DNA from: Rhabdornis inornatus
Lineage: Eukaryota; Chordata; Aves; Passeriformes; Rhabdornithidae
DNA: 64,000 nt
Direction of reading: 5' to 3'
Assembly: GCA_013397075.1 (NCBI GenBank)
Contig: VWZS01003373.1
Coordinates: forward strand, 1,682,471-1,746,470
The notes under the pieces were generated by a model. That model was not told the origin of the DNA, did no database searches, and saw only the letters and a program-made list of their open reading frames with translations. This document shows positions 12,501 through 27,500 of this stretch, one piece after another (within the stretch, counting starts at the first letter, position 1; the number at the start of each line of letters is the position of its first letter). The translations under genes and the position numbers were made by a program.

Positions 12501-15500
12501 ATCACTGAACTTAATCTTGAATCCATTTGCTCAAACAGAAGTAGGATTGCTAAAACTGACAAGATCTGCTTAAGTTAAAACAATGTCACCAGTACAAGAA
12601 TGTACAAGACAAATAAGTAGGTAACGTGGGCCACAGTTCTTTCATTAAGCTATGTTTAAATTCCTGACCTCAACTTGTAGCAAAAAGCTCCTGTCAAACT
12701 TTGTATGGGATATGTTTAGCTCTAAAACAAATCCCACATTTCAGATCACTCAGGGATAAACAATGCTTAACATTTTCTAATGCAGCCCTATAGAAATTAC
12801 TTTAGAGCTGAAATATGGCAGGTATTGCTTCCAGAACTCCAGTAGCAATTCCATTTGCTCTATTTAATCATGCTAAGATTTTTGAGTGATGAAAAATTCA
12901 TGGGCTTGCAAATTGCTTTTTTCTTTAATAATCAGATACTAACAGATATCAAACATACACTATCATCATTATTTCACAGGTATTTTGCAAGGCAGGTCTC
13001 CAAATCACTTCCATACCCAAGGATCACTGCCGTCTGCAGCAGCTTCAACTTCACACTGAATTACAGGAACAAGCTTTGGTCATTTCCCTATGCTCAACTG
13101 GATTGATGGCAGAACATCTCAGATTGTTCATATCTGGCTCCAAGTGAAACAAAAAAGGAATTTATGCCATTGTATCCCTAAAAGTGGTCTTCAAAATATT
13201 CAGAACGCTCAAAATAAAAGATAAAGCTATTTGTAAATCAAAGGTATTTGCATTTTATCACAAAATTACAAAGGAATAATATTTTAGAAGACTAACACGT
13301 TTCTCAAAAAAACTCACTTAGGAAAGCAAACATGCAGAAGAACTATCAGCAATCAGATAAAGGAAAATAAGATGCTAATGAAAAAGTGACATCATCCCCC
13401 ACCCAACCCAGACTCTACAAGCTGCCAGCATAAAAGTTTGAGAGGGAAGATTTTCTTACCTAGCGTGATCCAGCTAATAATTTGATTCATTATAGGTAAT
13501 CCCTGTTTGATCTTAAGACTGTTATGGGTACTGCCCACAACATACGTTGAAAGTGCAACACTGAACATCTAGAAAGAAGAAATCGGGTAATGAAACAAAA
13601 TTAATGTATGGATCTCTGCCACCCCATCCTAAATATGCAAATATGCTTTAGAGTCACATAAATATTTCATTTGAATCACCATAAGAACAGGGAGTCAAAG
13701 ACAGTGTCAAAATTTATAATTTTTTATAACTTACAATTACCGGCTTTTTAACACTTACATCAAGATTACTTTTTATTAGCATTCTTATTATTTATTTGTG
13801 CTATTTTAAAATAGTATCCACTTGGACCACTGATTTGACATGACATGTTCTTTGTCAAGAGTAACTATTTAAACACTCCTGCAAACCACAGAAAACAAAC
13901 ACCTCCAGTCCTTCAAGGGGCACTTGTCCTCAAACAGGGGCCACAAAGAACAAGCAGAGCCTTTGGCTTTGCTGCGGAATCAGGTACAGGGAGAAGGGAA
14001 AGGCTCCTGTAAGAAGAGAAGCAGCAGCAGAACAGACTGGAGGCAGCTTGTAAGAGATGAAAAGAAGTTGTTGGGGTTTTTGCTCCCCAGCTGAATTGAC
14101 TGACACACCTCAAGCAGAGCCCTCTGCCTTGCAGAAGCAGAGAAGCTGGAGAGGTTTTTTCTTTGACTAATTCAAGAGACACCATTCAGTCATCAAGTAC
14201 ACGCAAAATACCTTTTGAAAATTACCCCATGAGTCAGTTATTTTTGAAAGGTGACAATTATCCAAGGAAAGGCTTGAGCCAAGTCTTCAATTACTACTAT
14301 TTATTCACAACTCTGCAGTTCCACAAAAAGGCAAATCAAGCATGCACAGTACTTTGCAAACACGTACTTTAAAACTGCATTACAAGATGTAATTGCAGTT
14401 GTGGCTTTTTAGTGCACAGCAACTACGCCATTCACACCCATCACTCTATACCATATGAATAGCTGCTATTTCCCTGCTAGACTGCAGTGATATCTACTGG
14501 GATCAGCCCAGAGGATACATTTAGCATCAGCATTCTTTTTTGACAAGTTTCACAGGTGCTCAATATCTGCTGCTTCTATTTAATTTCAGGCTACAAGAAC
14601 ACGTACCTTGTATTTCTCTGTGACATCAATAAATGAGGTCAAAACATTAAGCATCCAAAAGCTCAGGGAATTGGACCTTTTAGACCTCTGATGTTTATTT
14701 TGAACACTTTTGCTATATTCAAGCCCTTTGATATACCTTATCAAGTTCTTTTTAGTGTCATAAGCTCTGGTAATTCCTCTGATATCCCCTAGAACCTGGT
14801 GAAGTCACTTTGCACTGACTTTGTGTCACACTCCATAATATATCCTGTGCCTTGGAAGTCTTGTGATGGCCTGAGAACATTAGTAAGCACAATGTACTGC
14901 TGCTAAATCTATGCCAGTGTCCAGGGAAGGGCTCAGCATGTGCTTTTAAGAATCTGTGTTCACATTTTAAGTAACATTCAAACTGTTCTTGGTTTCCACC
15001 AACACCCCCAGGACTGCAGAACTGAGCAGAAGAAACTTGGAGATGCAAACAGAGGTCTCCAGCTAAGAATCTGTCTCCCTTCATCCTTCACAACCCTCTC
15101 TGATGTTCAGAGACAATTCTTGAACAGCTTGAGCAGGTCCCAGATACACAAACCTGTAGGTCACAGCTACAAAGAAGAAACCAAGGGTGACACCTGCAGT
15201 CCCAACACTGCCAGCAGCTCTGGCTGGGAGCTCTCATCGAACATCACAAGGATTCTCCTTCTCCACAGTGAGAACGGCAGGAGCACCAGCATTACCAGCT
15301 GGGCACAAGGCTGGTTGAAAACACTCTTCCTGTCCCCTGGTTCCACCAGGATGACATGGATTCCTACTGTTCACTTCTCCTATTTTAAAACCACATGTAG
15401 ATATTGCACTTACAAACATGGTTTAGTGTTGATCTTAGCAGTGTTAGGTTAATGGCTGGACTTGATCTTACAGGTCTTTTCCAACCGAAATTATTCTATA

Positions 15501-18500
15501 ATTCCAATTTAGAGGAGGAAACTAATAAACTGACCACCTTGGACACACATGAAGTCCAAGCATCCTGGGAATTATAACTTGGTCCAACATTATCAGTCAA
15601 AGAAAACAGCATGTTTTCAGTAGTGTGGCAGAAACTGGACATTACCTATCAAACGGAGGGCAGAGAAACTGGTTCTCTCTCCAGCAAAAATTAAGTTATG
15701 CAGTAAGCACTGCAGCAGTCTAGCTGATGGATTATGAATGACTCCTGTTTTCGTCGTTACTGAAGCCTTAATGACCTCTCAGAGATCACAGAATCAAATA
15801 ATGGTTTAGGTTAGCTTAGACTTAACTCATCAGTGACCCCAAACACTAAGTAACAGTGTTATCAGAGGAAAGCACAACCTTTGATGAATGCCTCCAAACA
15901 CCACTTACGGGGGACCTGTAAAACCTACTTTTAAGAAGTCCCTTGTCAGACGCAGAATAGGAACCTGATTGAGTGTGCTTATCTATTTGAATGTCAGTGG
16001 CCTGATCACCATTTGTCACCACAAAATAGGTATTCACCCATGACTAGGGGATTCATCTCACCTTTAAAACTGTCTGGGAGTTGTAAATCAAAACTCAGGA
16101 TTTGAAAATAAGCATTTTTGAAGAGTACTCCTTCCTGTTCCCACTGAGAAGCCCAACTCAAAGGAAGATATAAAAGTAGAATTAGGGAATTCCATTGTCT
16201 AGAAATACCAGTATTCTGACAAGCATTTTCCTTTTGTATTGTTTCAAAGCAACTATATGTAACCTAACTTCAAAACAAGATATTTATTTAGAGACACATA
16301 TAATGTCTCTGAAATGTCCTTTTATCCCTCTACTCACCTCCCAATCCTTTCCTTACCCAAAATGTGAATGGTGGACCCCACATTTCCCATTCCCAATTAA
16401 GGTACTGAAACAAAAACCTAACAGATACTAGTAATTAGATGTCACTACTCCAAAATATCTTCTGATTAAGGGGCAATTTGAGGAACTTTATGATCTTCTT
16501 ATAAGTTGGGAGGAAAATAAAGATGTTACTTCCAGAGTAAGCAGGCAGAACATTTTCACATTTAGTTATCACTCTATGAATGAATTTCCTGATTCCCTGT
16601 GTGTGCTCAAGAATAATCTGGCAGTAGTTTTTTACTATGGACCAATTTCTTTATCATCATGAGATGCTGCAGCAGTTGTGTGGTGAGTTGAGGTTTGCCA
16701 GTTTGCCTACTGGGTTGCTCCTTTCACTTCCCCACCCAGTGTAAGCTTTTTTCAGGCATTCCACCAAGAAATCCATTGCCAAGTGTACACCAGATATTTG
16801 TGTTCTAAATGCTTAGAAAAGGAACTGACATCTCTTTCCAACATGTAGGCTGAAAAAATTAAGAGACATCACCACCACATTTTACATGCATTCATGCTCA
16901 AGTAAAGCCATTTTAAGCATTCATGACTCTTTCCCTTCCTCTTTTCAATCAATTTGAGCTCCGTACCTAAATCGCTGATATAATGAGTGAATTGCTTTGC
17001 TCAGCAAGAAATTCCAGCACACACTAAATCATAACAGATAAAGCTGGTCCTGAAATAAAACTATTATCTTGTAATAGGTTGACGGGGAAAAAAAAAGAAA
17101 AAAGAGGACAGCAGACATGCAAGGTATTATTAGAATTCTAAAGCTTCTAGAACTTAATTAGCTCCAAGCATGAAAAAAAACCTACCTATTTCACAAAGCC
17201 ATAATTCACCTGAAAGAAGACTTAACCAACAGAAAACCAGCTCAGTATCAGTCTCACATTGTTCTTCTACAGCCAGAAACTGGGACTAGTTCAGCCCCCA
17301 AACCAGCAAGCTTGTCCTTGGCGTGCATATGCAACCTACTGCAAAGGTCACACTGGAAGTGATATACACAGACTAAAGGCAGGACAAATTCTCAAACACT
17401 CCAAGCAGAACATCAAAATCTATATGCAGTTCTATATATCAATCAATACAATTATGCAAATATGGGTTTTTGGGAACACAGCATGATGATGTTTAAATAT
17501 ACGCACATGGCCCTCTTGAAATAGCCAAGGAGAAAACTCTTAGGAACAATCTTTTCTTTCTTGAAAGTTGTGGCCTTGGTAGAAACACGTTCTTAGAAAG
17601 TGAAAATTTGCACATAAAAATCCTCTAACATCCAGAATTACTGAAAAGTAACAACTGACCTGATAAAAATATACTTTCAGATCTTCATTATCTCTGTACT
17701 TATGTTCCCTTTTACAAAGAGATGCCAACGAGAAGAAAGATATCAAGAGGGTCAGCAAACCAGCTGCTATTCTGCAAAAACAAACAAACAAAAAAAAAAT
17801 CCCAGAAAACATAATCAACAGTATATTTCGCTACTGTATGCTGTCTGGTTGCACTTGATATCTCACATCAGATTCAACCCCAGGAGCACTTTGGCTTTCC
17901 TAATTTATCCTGAATATTCAGTGTCTCTAGGTTCCTTCTGGATCATCTAACCCTGCTTTCACCCTCATGTTTCCTTTTTATGACTGAGTGGAGTCAGGAG
18001 CTCCCTGCTTCTACCATACAAGTTTTATTAATGTACTGAAAAGCCCTGACTTGACAGATAGTACCACTGCCCAAGAACAGAAACACCTATTTCTCACTGG
18101 TTTTCTGATTTTTCCCTCTTGTATCTCCTCCCCCAGCATAAGTTATCCACAACATCCTAAAGTGCCATATATACATATATTTTAAATTTCTGCTACAAAC
18201 CTTTCCAGTTTCAAAACTCCCTTGAAAAGTTTCAGACAAATACAGTGTTTCAAAGGTACAATGTTTCATCAGAAGAACAAACAGAAAGATGTACAGCCCG
18301 GGCAAGGTAAATATAAAGAAGTGTCAAGAGAGAAATATCTATAGGCAATTTAATTCCATTTTGATTTCTAAGCTATGCACATACATTCTAAAGAACAGAA
18401 AAACCTCAGTTTGGATGAGCAGAAACACATGCATGTGCATATACAGCTGAGAGGCTGTAAAACAGTCAAAGGAAATCTGTGCTGAATGTTCCTAATGTGC

Positions 18501-21500
18501 CCAAGGATCAAGACTAAGAAGGGTTTTCAACAGATAGATTTAAAACACAGTGGAAAATATTGAGGCAGAATATCAATGATCTTGGAAATATCTGGACTCA
18601 TAATTCTACCTGCAATCACATATTACTGCTCAAATCCCATATTTCACTGAGGATCAGGCATCCTGGCTCTGTTGAGGCACAGTATCTTCTACCAGCCAGC
18701 AGGAGCCATTGCACCCTAGGGTAAATTCACTCCTTCTGCATTAACTACAAAAAAGACCACAAGCCTAACCCTTCAGGCCAACCACCTGGATTGCATCCAG
18801 ATATGAGAGAACGCTCCTATGACCAAAGAGTGCCTTACAAGGGGATAGGGACAGATAACAAAGATGTACTAGAAAATCAATGCAAATCAACAGCTGTAGA
18901 AAAATCAGACAAGCAATACCAGAGAAGACAACTCAGGACAAAGAAGCAGTAGTGGAAAAAGAACAGACACAGGAAACACAGAGGAAGAGAGCTCTGCCTA
19001 TCCTGTTTGTTATATTTCCCCAAATATCGCATTAGGTACAGAGTGCTATTCAAAGACAGATTATTCAAAACTGGATGGACAAATTCTAAAAGATTCTGTC
19101 AAAAGTGTTTTGACTAAATCCTTATTCACATATAACAGTGCTGTTTACCATATTTGCACCCCACTGAAGCTTCTACTTTAATGATACTCTTTATTTTCCT
19201 GTAAAATGTGCACATTTTTGTCTTGTGAAAAATGTTTCCCTTGACAAGAAGTTACAGAATAACACAAAGACCAAATAGATGTGGCAAAAAGAATTAAAAG
19301 CCTATTCTCATTCTCATTAGTGAATAACTGAGATCCCTATAATCATGTTATTTAAATTCTGAATTTCAACTCCTGTCTCAGCCAGCTTTCAATAATGCAA
19401 TTCCTCACACATACCAAAAGACAGCCTAAATTTTGAATCAAAGAGGGAATAAAACATTTAAAGAACAAGATGAGATTCTTACACCAGAGGAATGTTTGGT
19501 TCTCTTCCTACAACAGGCATTAACGGAAATATTGCCAGGAGCACACACAGGAGAGTCCAGCTCAATGCTTTTGTCTAAAAGAAGAAGGAGGTCACGTAGA
19601 CAGACAATTGTCTAATCATAAAGAATACTTCAGCAAACTACTAACAGCTACTAACATCTCCCATGAGCAAAGACCCTGCATCAACAAGGAGTAAAATTAC
19701 CTAAAAAAACAAAAAAGAAGAGCATGGAGTCACTGGTATTACAGCACTTCAATTTAATGCAGAAAAGAATTTCATTTACATAGCTGTTAAAATCCCAAAG
19801 ACAATGATTATTAAAGCTAAGTTTACACTTAAAAGCACTTTCTCAAAGTGTGGCCTTCACACATATTACAGGCACCAGAAATCTGACAATTGACTTTATA
19901 GAAGGAACGCATACAACTAATATTCTCAGAAGGTTGCAGCAGTTAATTAATCAGCATTGAGAGAGAATACTCTGAGAATATGGTGACACTATCCACTCTT
20001 TGCATCTATGCACCATTTGATTTAAGCACCATAATCATCTAAGTAGTTCTTGAAACTCTTTGCTAGGAGGAGAAAAACCCTATCCCAGGTGTTTTATTTA
20101 ACTAAAAACATTAAGAGCTGAATAATTTAAATTTTTCAAGCTCAAGCCAAATTCATATTCCTGAAAGGAAATTCCATGCTACAAAACACCATCTGTGCAT
20201 ATCCAGCTTTAAGATGAGTTACTTGATTACTCAACTACAACAAAAAATTGTAACTTAACAAATAAAAGTCTCCATCTTGACAATTCTTCGAGAGCAAGAC
20301 TTAACAATTTTACTCCTTTTCTCTATCCCACAACCCTAAGTTTTAGGTATCTTCTGAAATAAGAGATGTTGGAATCAATTATTAGAAGAAATGTCTCAAA
20401 TTAAATATTGTATCACTTCATGAAAGTGAAGGATTTTTCCAAGGAAAAACAATATAGAAAGCTGCCTCTGAGGAACAGCGTGCCCCAGCTGACTGCAGAC
20501 AATAAGGAGTTGACAACTGCCATTTAATATTTTTTTTCTAATAAATGATATTAGTTAAACAGTGACACCTTCACCAAATGTACATGTCAACACCAAAGTC
20601 ACTGCAAGTTTGATAAATGATATGCATTTCATATGATTGAGTCAAGCACTTCTTAGTTACCAAAAGAAGACTGATAGCTAACCCATAGCTACCCCAAAAC
20701 TCTTAATCATTCTTATTACTTATGCTGTATAACAGATCTATCCAGATCACATTAAATTCCCTTACTTTGCTACATACAGCTTATGACAGATGTCACAAAA
20801 AGAGCATAACCAAATAAGAATCTAAAGCAGCGTTCCAAAGTGTTCCCAACACGCAATCCAGCTGTTCACCAAAGGAATACAATACCTTAGCTTGAATCCA
20901 CAGCTGTGTGATCACTGGCCAGCCAGCAAAGACAAGGAGGCCAACAGTAAGTGCAGAGCGGTAGAAAAAGCTGAAGACCTAATTAAAAAAAAAAAAATCC
21001 AAGAGAGGACTGAAAATCAAACACATTAATTCCTAAAAGAGGTAGAGTACAAGTAATGAGATTCCCTGTTGATACATTAGGATAAAATACTTACTAGTAT
21101 TTCAATTCCCAGTATACAAACCAAGAGGAATCCTACAGATTGACCAACATGAAGTGACAAAACAGTGGCAAGGTCTCGAATGACAGGAATTCTGTTCAAA
21201 ATGATGGAACAAGATAACATTTATTTAAAAAAAAAAGATATAACAGAATTTTACTTTTACAGGGCAAGGATGAGGTCAGAGCACAAAAAAATTTAGAGGT
21301 ATTGCTAATCTTGCCTAGACCCATAGTTGATGGCCAGATGATCCTTCTGCCCAGTTTTACTTGATAGAAAATCTACAATTCAACACCCTAACTTTTTTCC
21401 TCCCATATTTGGCACATCTTCTGCAGTGTTTGGACAAGCTTCAGATTATTCACTATCCAAATTGACTCTGAGTATATGAATATTTTTGGTTATGTTGTGC

Positions 21501-24500
21501 TTAATGTCTGTCATAACTGATGAAACATTCAGAAGCTTTAGAGAGAGAAAAAAACCTTCCTTGTTAGCTTTTCCTGTGCTTTATGAGGCAGCTCATTATC
21601 TAACTGCAGTTGGTCTCATTTTCTCTGAATAATACTGAGTTGGTATCTACAAATTGCCAGTAGATCAGGAAAGTGAAAGGAAACAAAAGAGAACAAATAT
21701 TTTTGGGCCTAGAGTAAAAGGAGACCCAAACAAGACAAATATATTTCAATACGGGAGCACATTCCTCAACATGACTAGCATGTGTTCTCCAAAAGCAGCT
21801 GGTGTTCCAGAGACTTGACACTTTACAGGATCATTTTGCAAATTAAGTTCGCTGCTACAGGTATTTGCAAAGATTTAGAACTCTTTTGCAACAGTTACAA
21901 GAACACTAAAAATACGTTTTCATGGAAATAGTTTAATTTATTTTTGCTAATAGAAAAGATATCTTCTAGAATTGGCAGCAGTATCAGTCAGTTTGGACAC
22001 TACTCATTATGTCAACTGAAATATAAACCAGAGTCCTTTGGAATGTCTCAGGAAACGCTTAAGGAAGTTTAATAGAATTGTACCTAACTTTTTCTCCAAA
22101 ATTTATGGGAAAAACTAAATTCTCTACAAAAAGAAAGTCCAGACTTGGTCTTATAAAACAGTAGTAATAAATTGTATTCTTTACTTACTCTTTCACAACT
22201 GCATACCATACTGGCACTGGCAATAGACAGTATATATAATATGTCCAAGGACATTTTTGAATCAACAGGAAAAAAGCTATTATCATTCCAGCAGAGGCAA
22301 AACCATAGAAGAGAACGGTGGATTTCTGAAATACAAACATTTGGACAAACATACTTGTAAGAGTGATAAAGTGTTTTAAACTACACTCTATTTTCCACTT
22401 CTTAGTTACACAGTAAAACGAATGCTATTTTAACACGGTCACACAAGCTGCCATGTGTCTCTACAACTCCAGACAAAGTTGTCAGCCAGATTAAAAAAAA
22501 AGAACAGTAGGATTTGAAGATTTAATTCTAAATATATATCTCTTCACCAGGCCCTGCAGTAAAACCTGCATGGGAAGACCTACTTGTAGAATCTGGAGGC
22601 CCAGTATATGCAATGTTACTTATGTTCAACAGATACTTGGAATCCATCTGAAGCCAAAGATGCTAAGGGGTTAGGGAAAAAGAATTCTCAAATTTAGATT
22701 CTAGAAACAGACTTGGAATATAACCCATTGAGTTCAAGTTCATAGCCTTACAGTTAAAGCATTTAATGAGAATTCCATCAGCACATTTCTTTCTCCAGCC
22801 TGAGACATTTGTAAGAGAACTAATTAAATTAAAATATTAATATATTTCCTACCAGAAAAGAAAAAAACAAACCACAACTATTCAGGATCTAGGAACAGCT
22901 ACAAAAGGAGGCTTGTGACCAACCTTCTACAGGAGAAATTGTCTTCCTCAAAGAACCCACAATTTCAAAATACAACAGAGGACTAGTGTTGCACAGCACT
23001 AAAAGGTAGCATAGCTACAACTGTTATTGTGTTTCATCTTAACCTGCAGGTACCGCTTTGGGCTTTTCTTAGAAAAAGGTAGATGTAAGATTAGAACATT
23101 ATGTACCCAAAGAAACACGTTCTCAAACTGAGAGTACTCTTAAGGGAAAACATCAAAGAGCAGGATAATTTTAAAATGAGTTCTCTCAGATGGACAGGTC
23201 AGTCCTTAACCATCAGATAACAGAAATCTTGGTTTTGTGCAAAGAGACGCGTTGAACAGTCACTCTGCATCTGTCTTTTATCTGGTCATTGAACTATTTT
23301 TCCTTATTCAGGAACAGATATCAGAAGAATTACTGGTACAAGAAGATTATGCACAACTTTTAAATAAACAATTTTATCTGTGTGTATTACAACTTGACAT
23401 AACAAAGGCAGCTTTAGTGAAGGTAACGACAAAGACACTGTTTTCTTCTGCACAAATGCTAGTCTTGCGAAAGATTTAGGTAGACAGATACACATCTGTA
23501 TTAAATATGCTGCGAAGAGAATCAACAAGCAGTTCACCTAGATGGATTAACATCTTTTCTGGCTCCCCCTCCCTTTAACTGATGTACAACTGCCTTGATC
23601 TAAACTGACAGCAAATACAAGTTCTAGATGATTTTTAAAATAGAGTTTTTGCCAAGATATACCATTAGACTAAGAAAAGATAGGTCATATAGAAAGCTGA
23701 CCTAGGGCAATTTTGCTTTATTAGTTTTAAATTTTACATTTGCTGATATATAGACAGAATGAATATGCATATATATGATAGGCACACAATATAATTTATC
23801 ACTGAATGAGTAAACAATCAACATTTTATTCCATATAGCAACATAAATATTATAGAGTCCAATACAGTCAGTCATGCATTGAAAATGGAAACCAGATTTG
23901 CATTTCTGTGAATGTTTAAAATAAATTAAAAGGTTATACTTCTTGCAAGGCAAAATAACATTCTACACCAAAAGATACCTGTTTTTTTTTGTATGCAGCA
24001 TAAGAAGTCAAAAAACTTTTAAAGATGATATATAGAGTATATGCAGTTTCATTACTCAGAGGCTTCTTGATTTTATAAGGGAATGCTTTGCAGAAGACTA
24101 TTTGTCAATGGTAGATTAGTCTCTCAGCAAATTTCTTTAAGTTGCCTCAACATAAGCTATAAACCAAATAACTTCCATATATGAAGCATTAGCCTCACAT
24201 TGTGATTCTCTAAGTATTTAGAAGCACTAAAAAAGGTTTCTACAGAAAAGGGCCTCTTATTAAAACTGAAGAAATTCTATAGACAAAGAACTAAGAAATC
24301 TTTTTTTTCTGCCAGTGTCACTAGCATAAAATTTGTCTTCAACAAGTAAAATCAATATACCAAATTCAAATCTATGTCAACTAAGAATGCTAATTTTTCC
24401 TTAATGTAGTTATTAATATGCCTGATACAAACAAAATAATTACAATAAGTAGGCTGAGTATCTAACATAACATGCATCCTGGATTATTTCCTCTCAGTTA

Positions 24501-27500
24501 TTTGATGAAAGAAAGCCTAAATCATGCAGTAGTGCGCTTATGAATATTTTCCATTTTAATTTTGTTTGAGCATTTTCACTAAAGGTCAAGACTATCTCAT
24601 TTCAGCCAGCAGTAAAAACTTCAAGATAGCATGATAGGAATTTTCTCAGAGTAATACACTGAAGGCAGTAAAGATGTTAAGTGAGTGCTCAGTCTCAACT
24701 ACAATACAAAATGAAACAATTCCTTTTATTCTGAAACAAATTCTTGATGTTCGGGAGAATTTCCCATTTCCCCAAATGCTTTAACCCTTCTCTAGTGAAA
24801 TGATAGCTTTTTGCCTATTCAACTAGGTCTCTCTTTTCCTGATAAATGACTGAAAATAAATTCTTAGTATTTTATACTTCGTGAAAAATTAAACCATAAA
24901 AATGTTGCCAAAAAGAGCTTCCTTCATCTTTGATGTCTTCTGCTGCACATTTGCAAATCACAAAGAGCAAGAGAGCACGCTGTTCTGTGAAACCATGGCT
25001 CACCTCCTATCAAAACAGGCTATACATTTTTAAAATGCCATGATTGGACTTCACAGTTTCTGAGAACAGATGTAAAATTGCCAAAGAGAGCAGAAATAAA
25101 ATAATTTACATGCTGGGGTGTTTTTTTTTGCCTTACAGTGAAGAACATCAATTAAGCTGATATTCTGAAATCTGTATTTTTCTAAACAAATACTATTACA
25201 ACACAATGTTGTTAATACTGAAAATTAAACCTGGGAAAACTAAATCTGGTTAAAGACAGACCGTTTAATAGTTTTAAATCACTATGTCTTCTCACACTTG
25301 CATTAGCATCTCAAATGGACAGCTGTAGGAAGAAAAACTGAGGAAGCACAGTATTGTACACTTAGACTTGCACATCTTAGGAATACTGATCCTAATCAAT
25401 GGACTTACCAGCAACACTGCACAGGATTACAGCAGCTGGAAAACTCAACAGCTTGCCAGCTTCCACATTAAGCCAAAAGAAATGTAAAGTACTCAATGTA
25501 TCCTGCACAGAGTCACTTAGCATACATGTAATACTGAAAACTGATAGAAAAAAAAATTGAATGCTTCCAACCTACCTTTTTATTAGTTGGGACAGTCTTG
25601 GTCAAATTGGTATGGGCCTTGATAATGACCAAAATCACATAAGTCGTCCAGCCCACAAAACTCACTGCAATACTTAGACCAAGGAATAATCTATCATATG
25701 TATGGTAGTAAGACAAGCCTTCCAAAGCAAGGTTAATCAGGGTTTTGCACAGGGATACCTGGAGACAGACAAAACATTTAAATAACGTATTAAAAGAGTG
25801 TGAGTTCCCTATTCCACAAATCAACCTGACAGCAACTGGAACTCAAGCAGCTCCACCACTCCTGGTACATCGTGTCCTCTCCATGCTCAGGTACAATGTT
25901 TTGGCCAGCACCAACTGCTGGTGTACGCACTGCTTGGGACTCCTGCTGGATATCAAGTCCACCATCACCTGGCTGCTTGACCATCCTCCCTGGCGATGAC
26001 AGTGGTTAGGAGGTGAAAGCCTCACAGACAGCACGCTTTGAACCACCTACTACCAAACATGCCATTTGGTTTTCCCACAAGCATTTGACTGTACATATTC
26101 CAGTGTAAGCTACCCCATGAAAAAACAGTCATGTGCTTCTGAAGGCACATTTACACAGGAGGAGGATTTATGGACGCAGCTGAAACATGGTCACTCTCCA
26201 CAGCCTGAAGTATTCCCTGCCTGGGTTTTGATGTCCTCCACTCCAGTAGTACCTGATACCACAAGCAGCAGCAGTGAATTCAGAGACTAAACTGGAGTCC
26301 CAGACGCATTTACAAAGCAGCTGCTTGTAGCTCTCAGGACAGAAATAATTTGGCAACAAGAAGGGTTGTACCCCGTCTAATCACAGGTCCCTTGACTCAA
26401 CACCTCCACTGGGGAGACATTATGATAAACACTGTGGGTTTTCCCACCATGGAATTTGGATGTGCTGACACCTGTGATTTACCCAGAGATGGGAAGCTCA
26501 TCTGTGTGATTTGGGAAAGGTCAGTAAGAAGCTGAACACACACAATGAAACCTTTTGTATGTGCAGGTATCCAGCTGGGATCCAACAACAAAAAACAAAG
26601 AAAAAGGTACAACAGCTACTGAAGAGATCACAAGTCTGCCAGTGGGCAAACTCACCTCAAAAGACACCTATTCTATACAATTATGAGTGCATATTTGCAC
26701 TGCAAAGAGTTGCAAAGCTCTGGCAAAGAATCATCCACACCCCAGGTTCTGGGAATGGAAGAACCTTTCTGCATTGCAATACAGGATGCTGAGGATAACC
26801 AGGGCACAGGCACAGGTCTGATGTGTGAGTAATCAAGAGTCAGCTTAAACACCTGGAGCACTCAAATGAACAAGGGGTAAAATTTACATATACACAACAA
26901 CACAAAATCACATGTTCTACTTCTGAAATGTATAAAATGTCTCCTATCAGTAGACGTGACAGCTAAGTAGAAGTATTAGGAAACCAAAAAGAAAACTTTC
27001 TCCCACAGCAAAATAGATCCATTTATTTAACCTGAACTATTTCCAATTTACAACAAAGCAAGTAAAAAGGCAGAAAATAGATTTAGCTGTCCTGTGCATA
27101 AAACCATAATTTATTACCCTAAGAATCAATCTAGGAAAAAGAACTGAATCCTAACACATAATGGAATTCTTCCATGCATCTGGCAGGTTAAATATAATCT
27201 TACATATTCAATATTTTCATGTACTTTAAACACAGAAGTCAATGACCAAATTAAACCCGTTAAAATGAAAGACTTCTGATATAATTCAGCTCTACAAATT
27301 CTTTCTGTGAACATGAGACTATAAGCACTAGTGAACTGCACCCATCAAGTACCCTGTCACACAGCGAGCGGTAGCAGATGCTTAGGAAAGTAATACTGGA
27401 GCTGGGAAGCATAATTCCATGTATGGCTCCCAGTCTGACGCACTGAAATGTGAAAGTAAACCCAAGAACTGCTGGTTGAGATTAAAAAAAAAAGTCAGGT

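Larger units (their letters stand above)
9934..13459 (-). other. PIGN: PIGN intron 16
   Basis: Intronic. It holds a CR1 tail fragment in minus orientation (10351-10472) and an A-rich tract at 11528-11556. Nothing else was recognised. Confidence 0.85.
13569..17659 (-). other. PIGN: PIGN intron 15
   Basis: Intronic. It contains a clear CR1 tail (15381-15505) and a weaker CR1-like fragment (15788-15840). The 170-codon open frame across 14940-15452 (+) runs into the CR1 tail and is not called a gene. Confidence 0.85.

Noticed and set aside
14940..15452. 170-codon plus-strand open frame
   Set aside because: Its 3' part runs into a CR1 tail (15381-15505), it shows no known domain, and it lies antisense in a PIGN intron. 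It is a chance frame.
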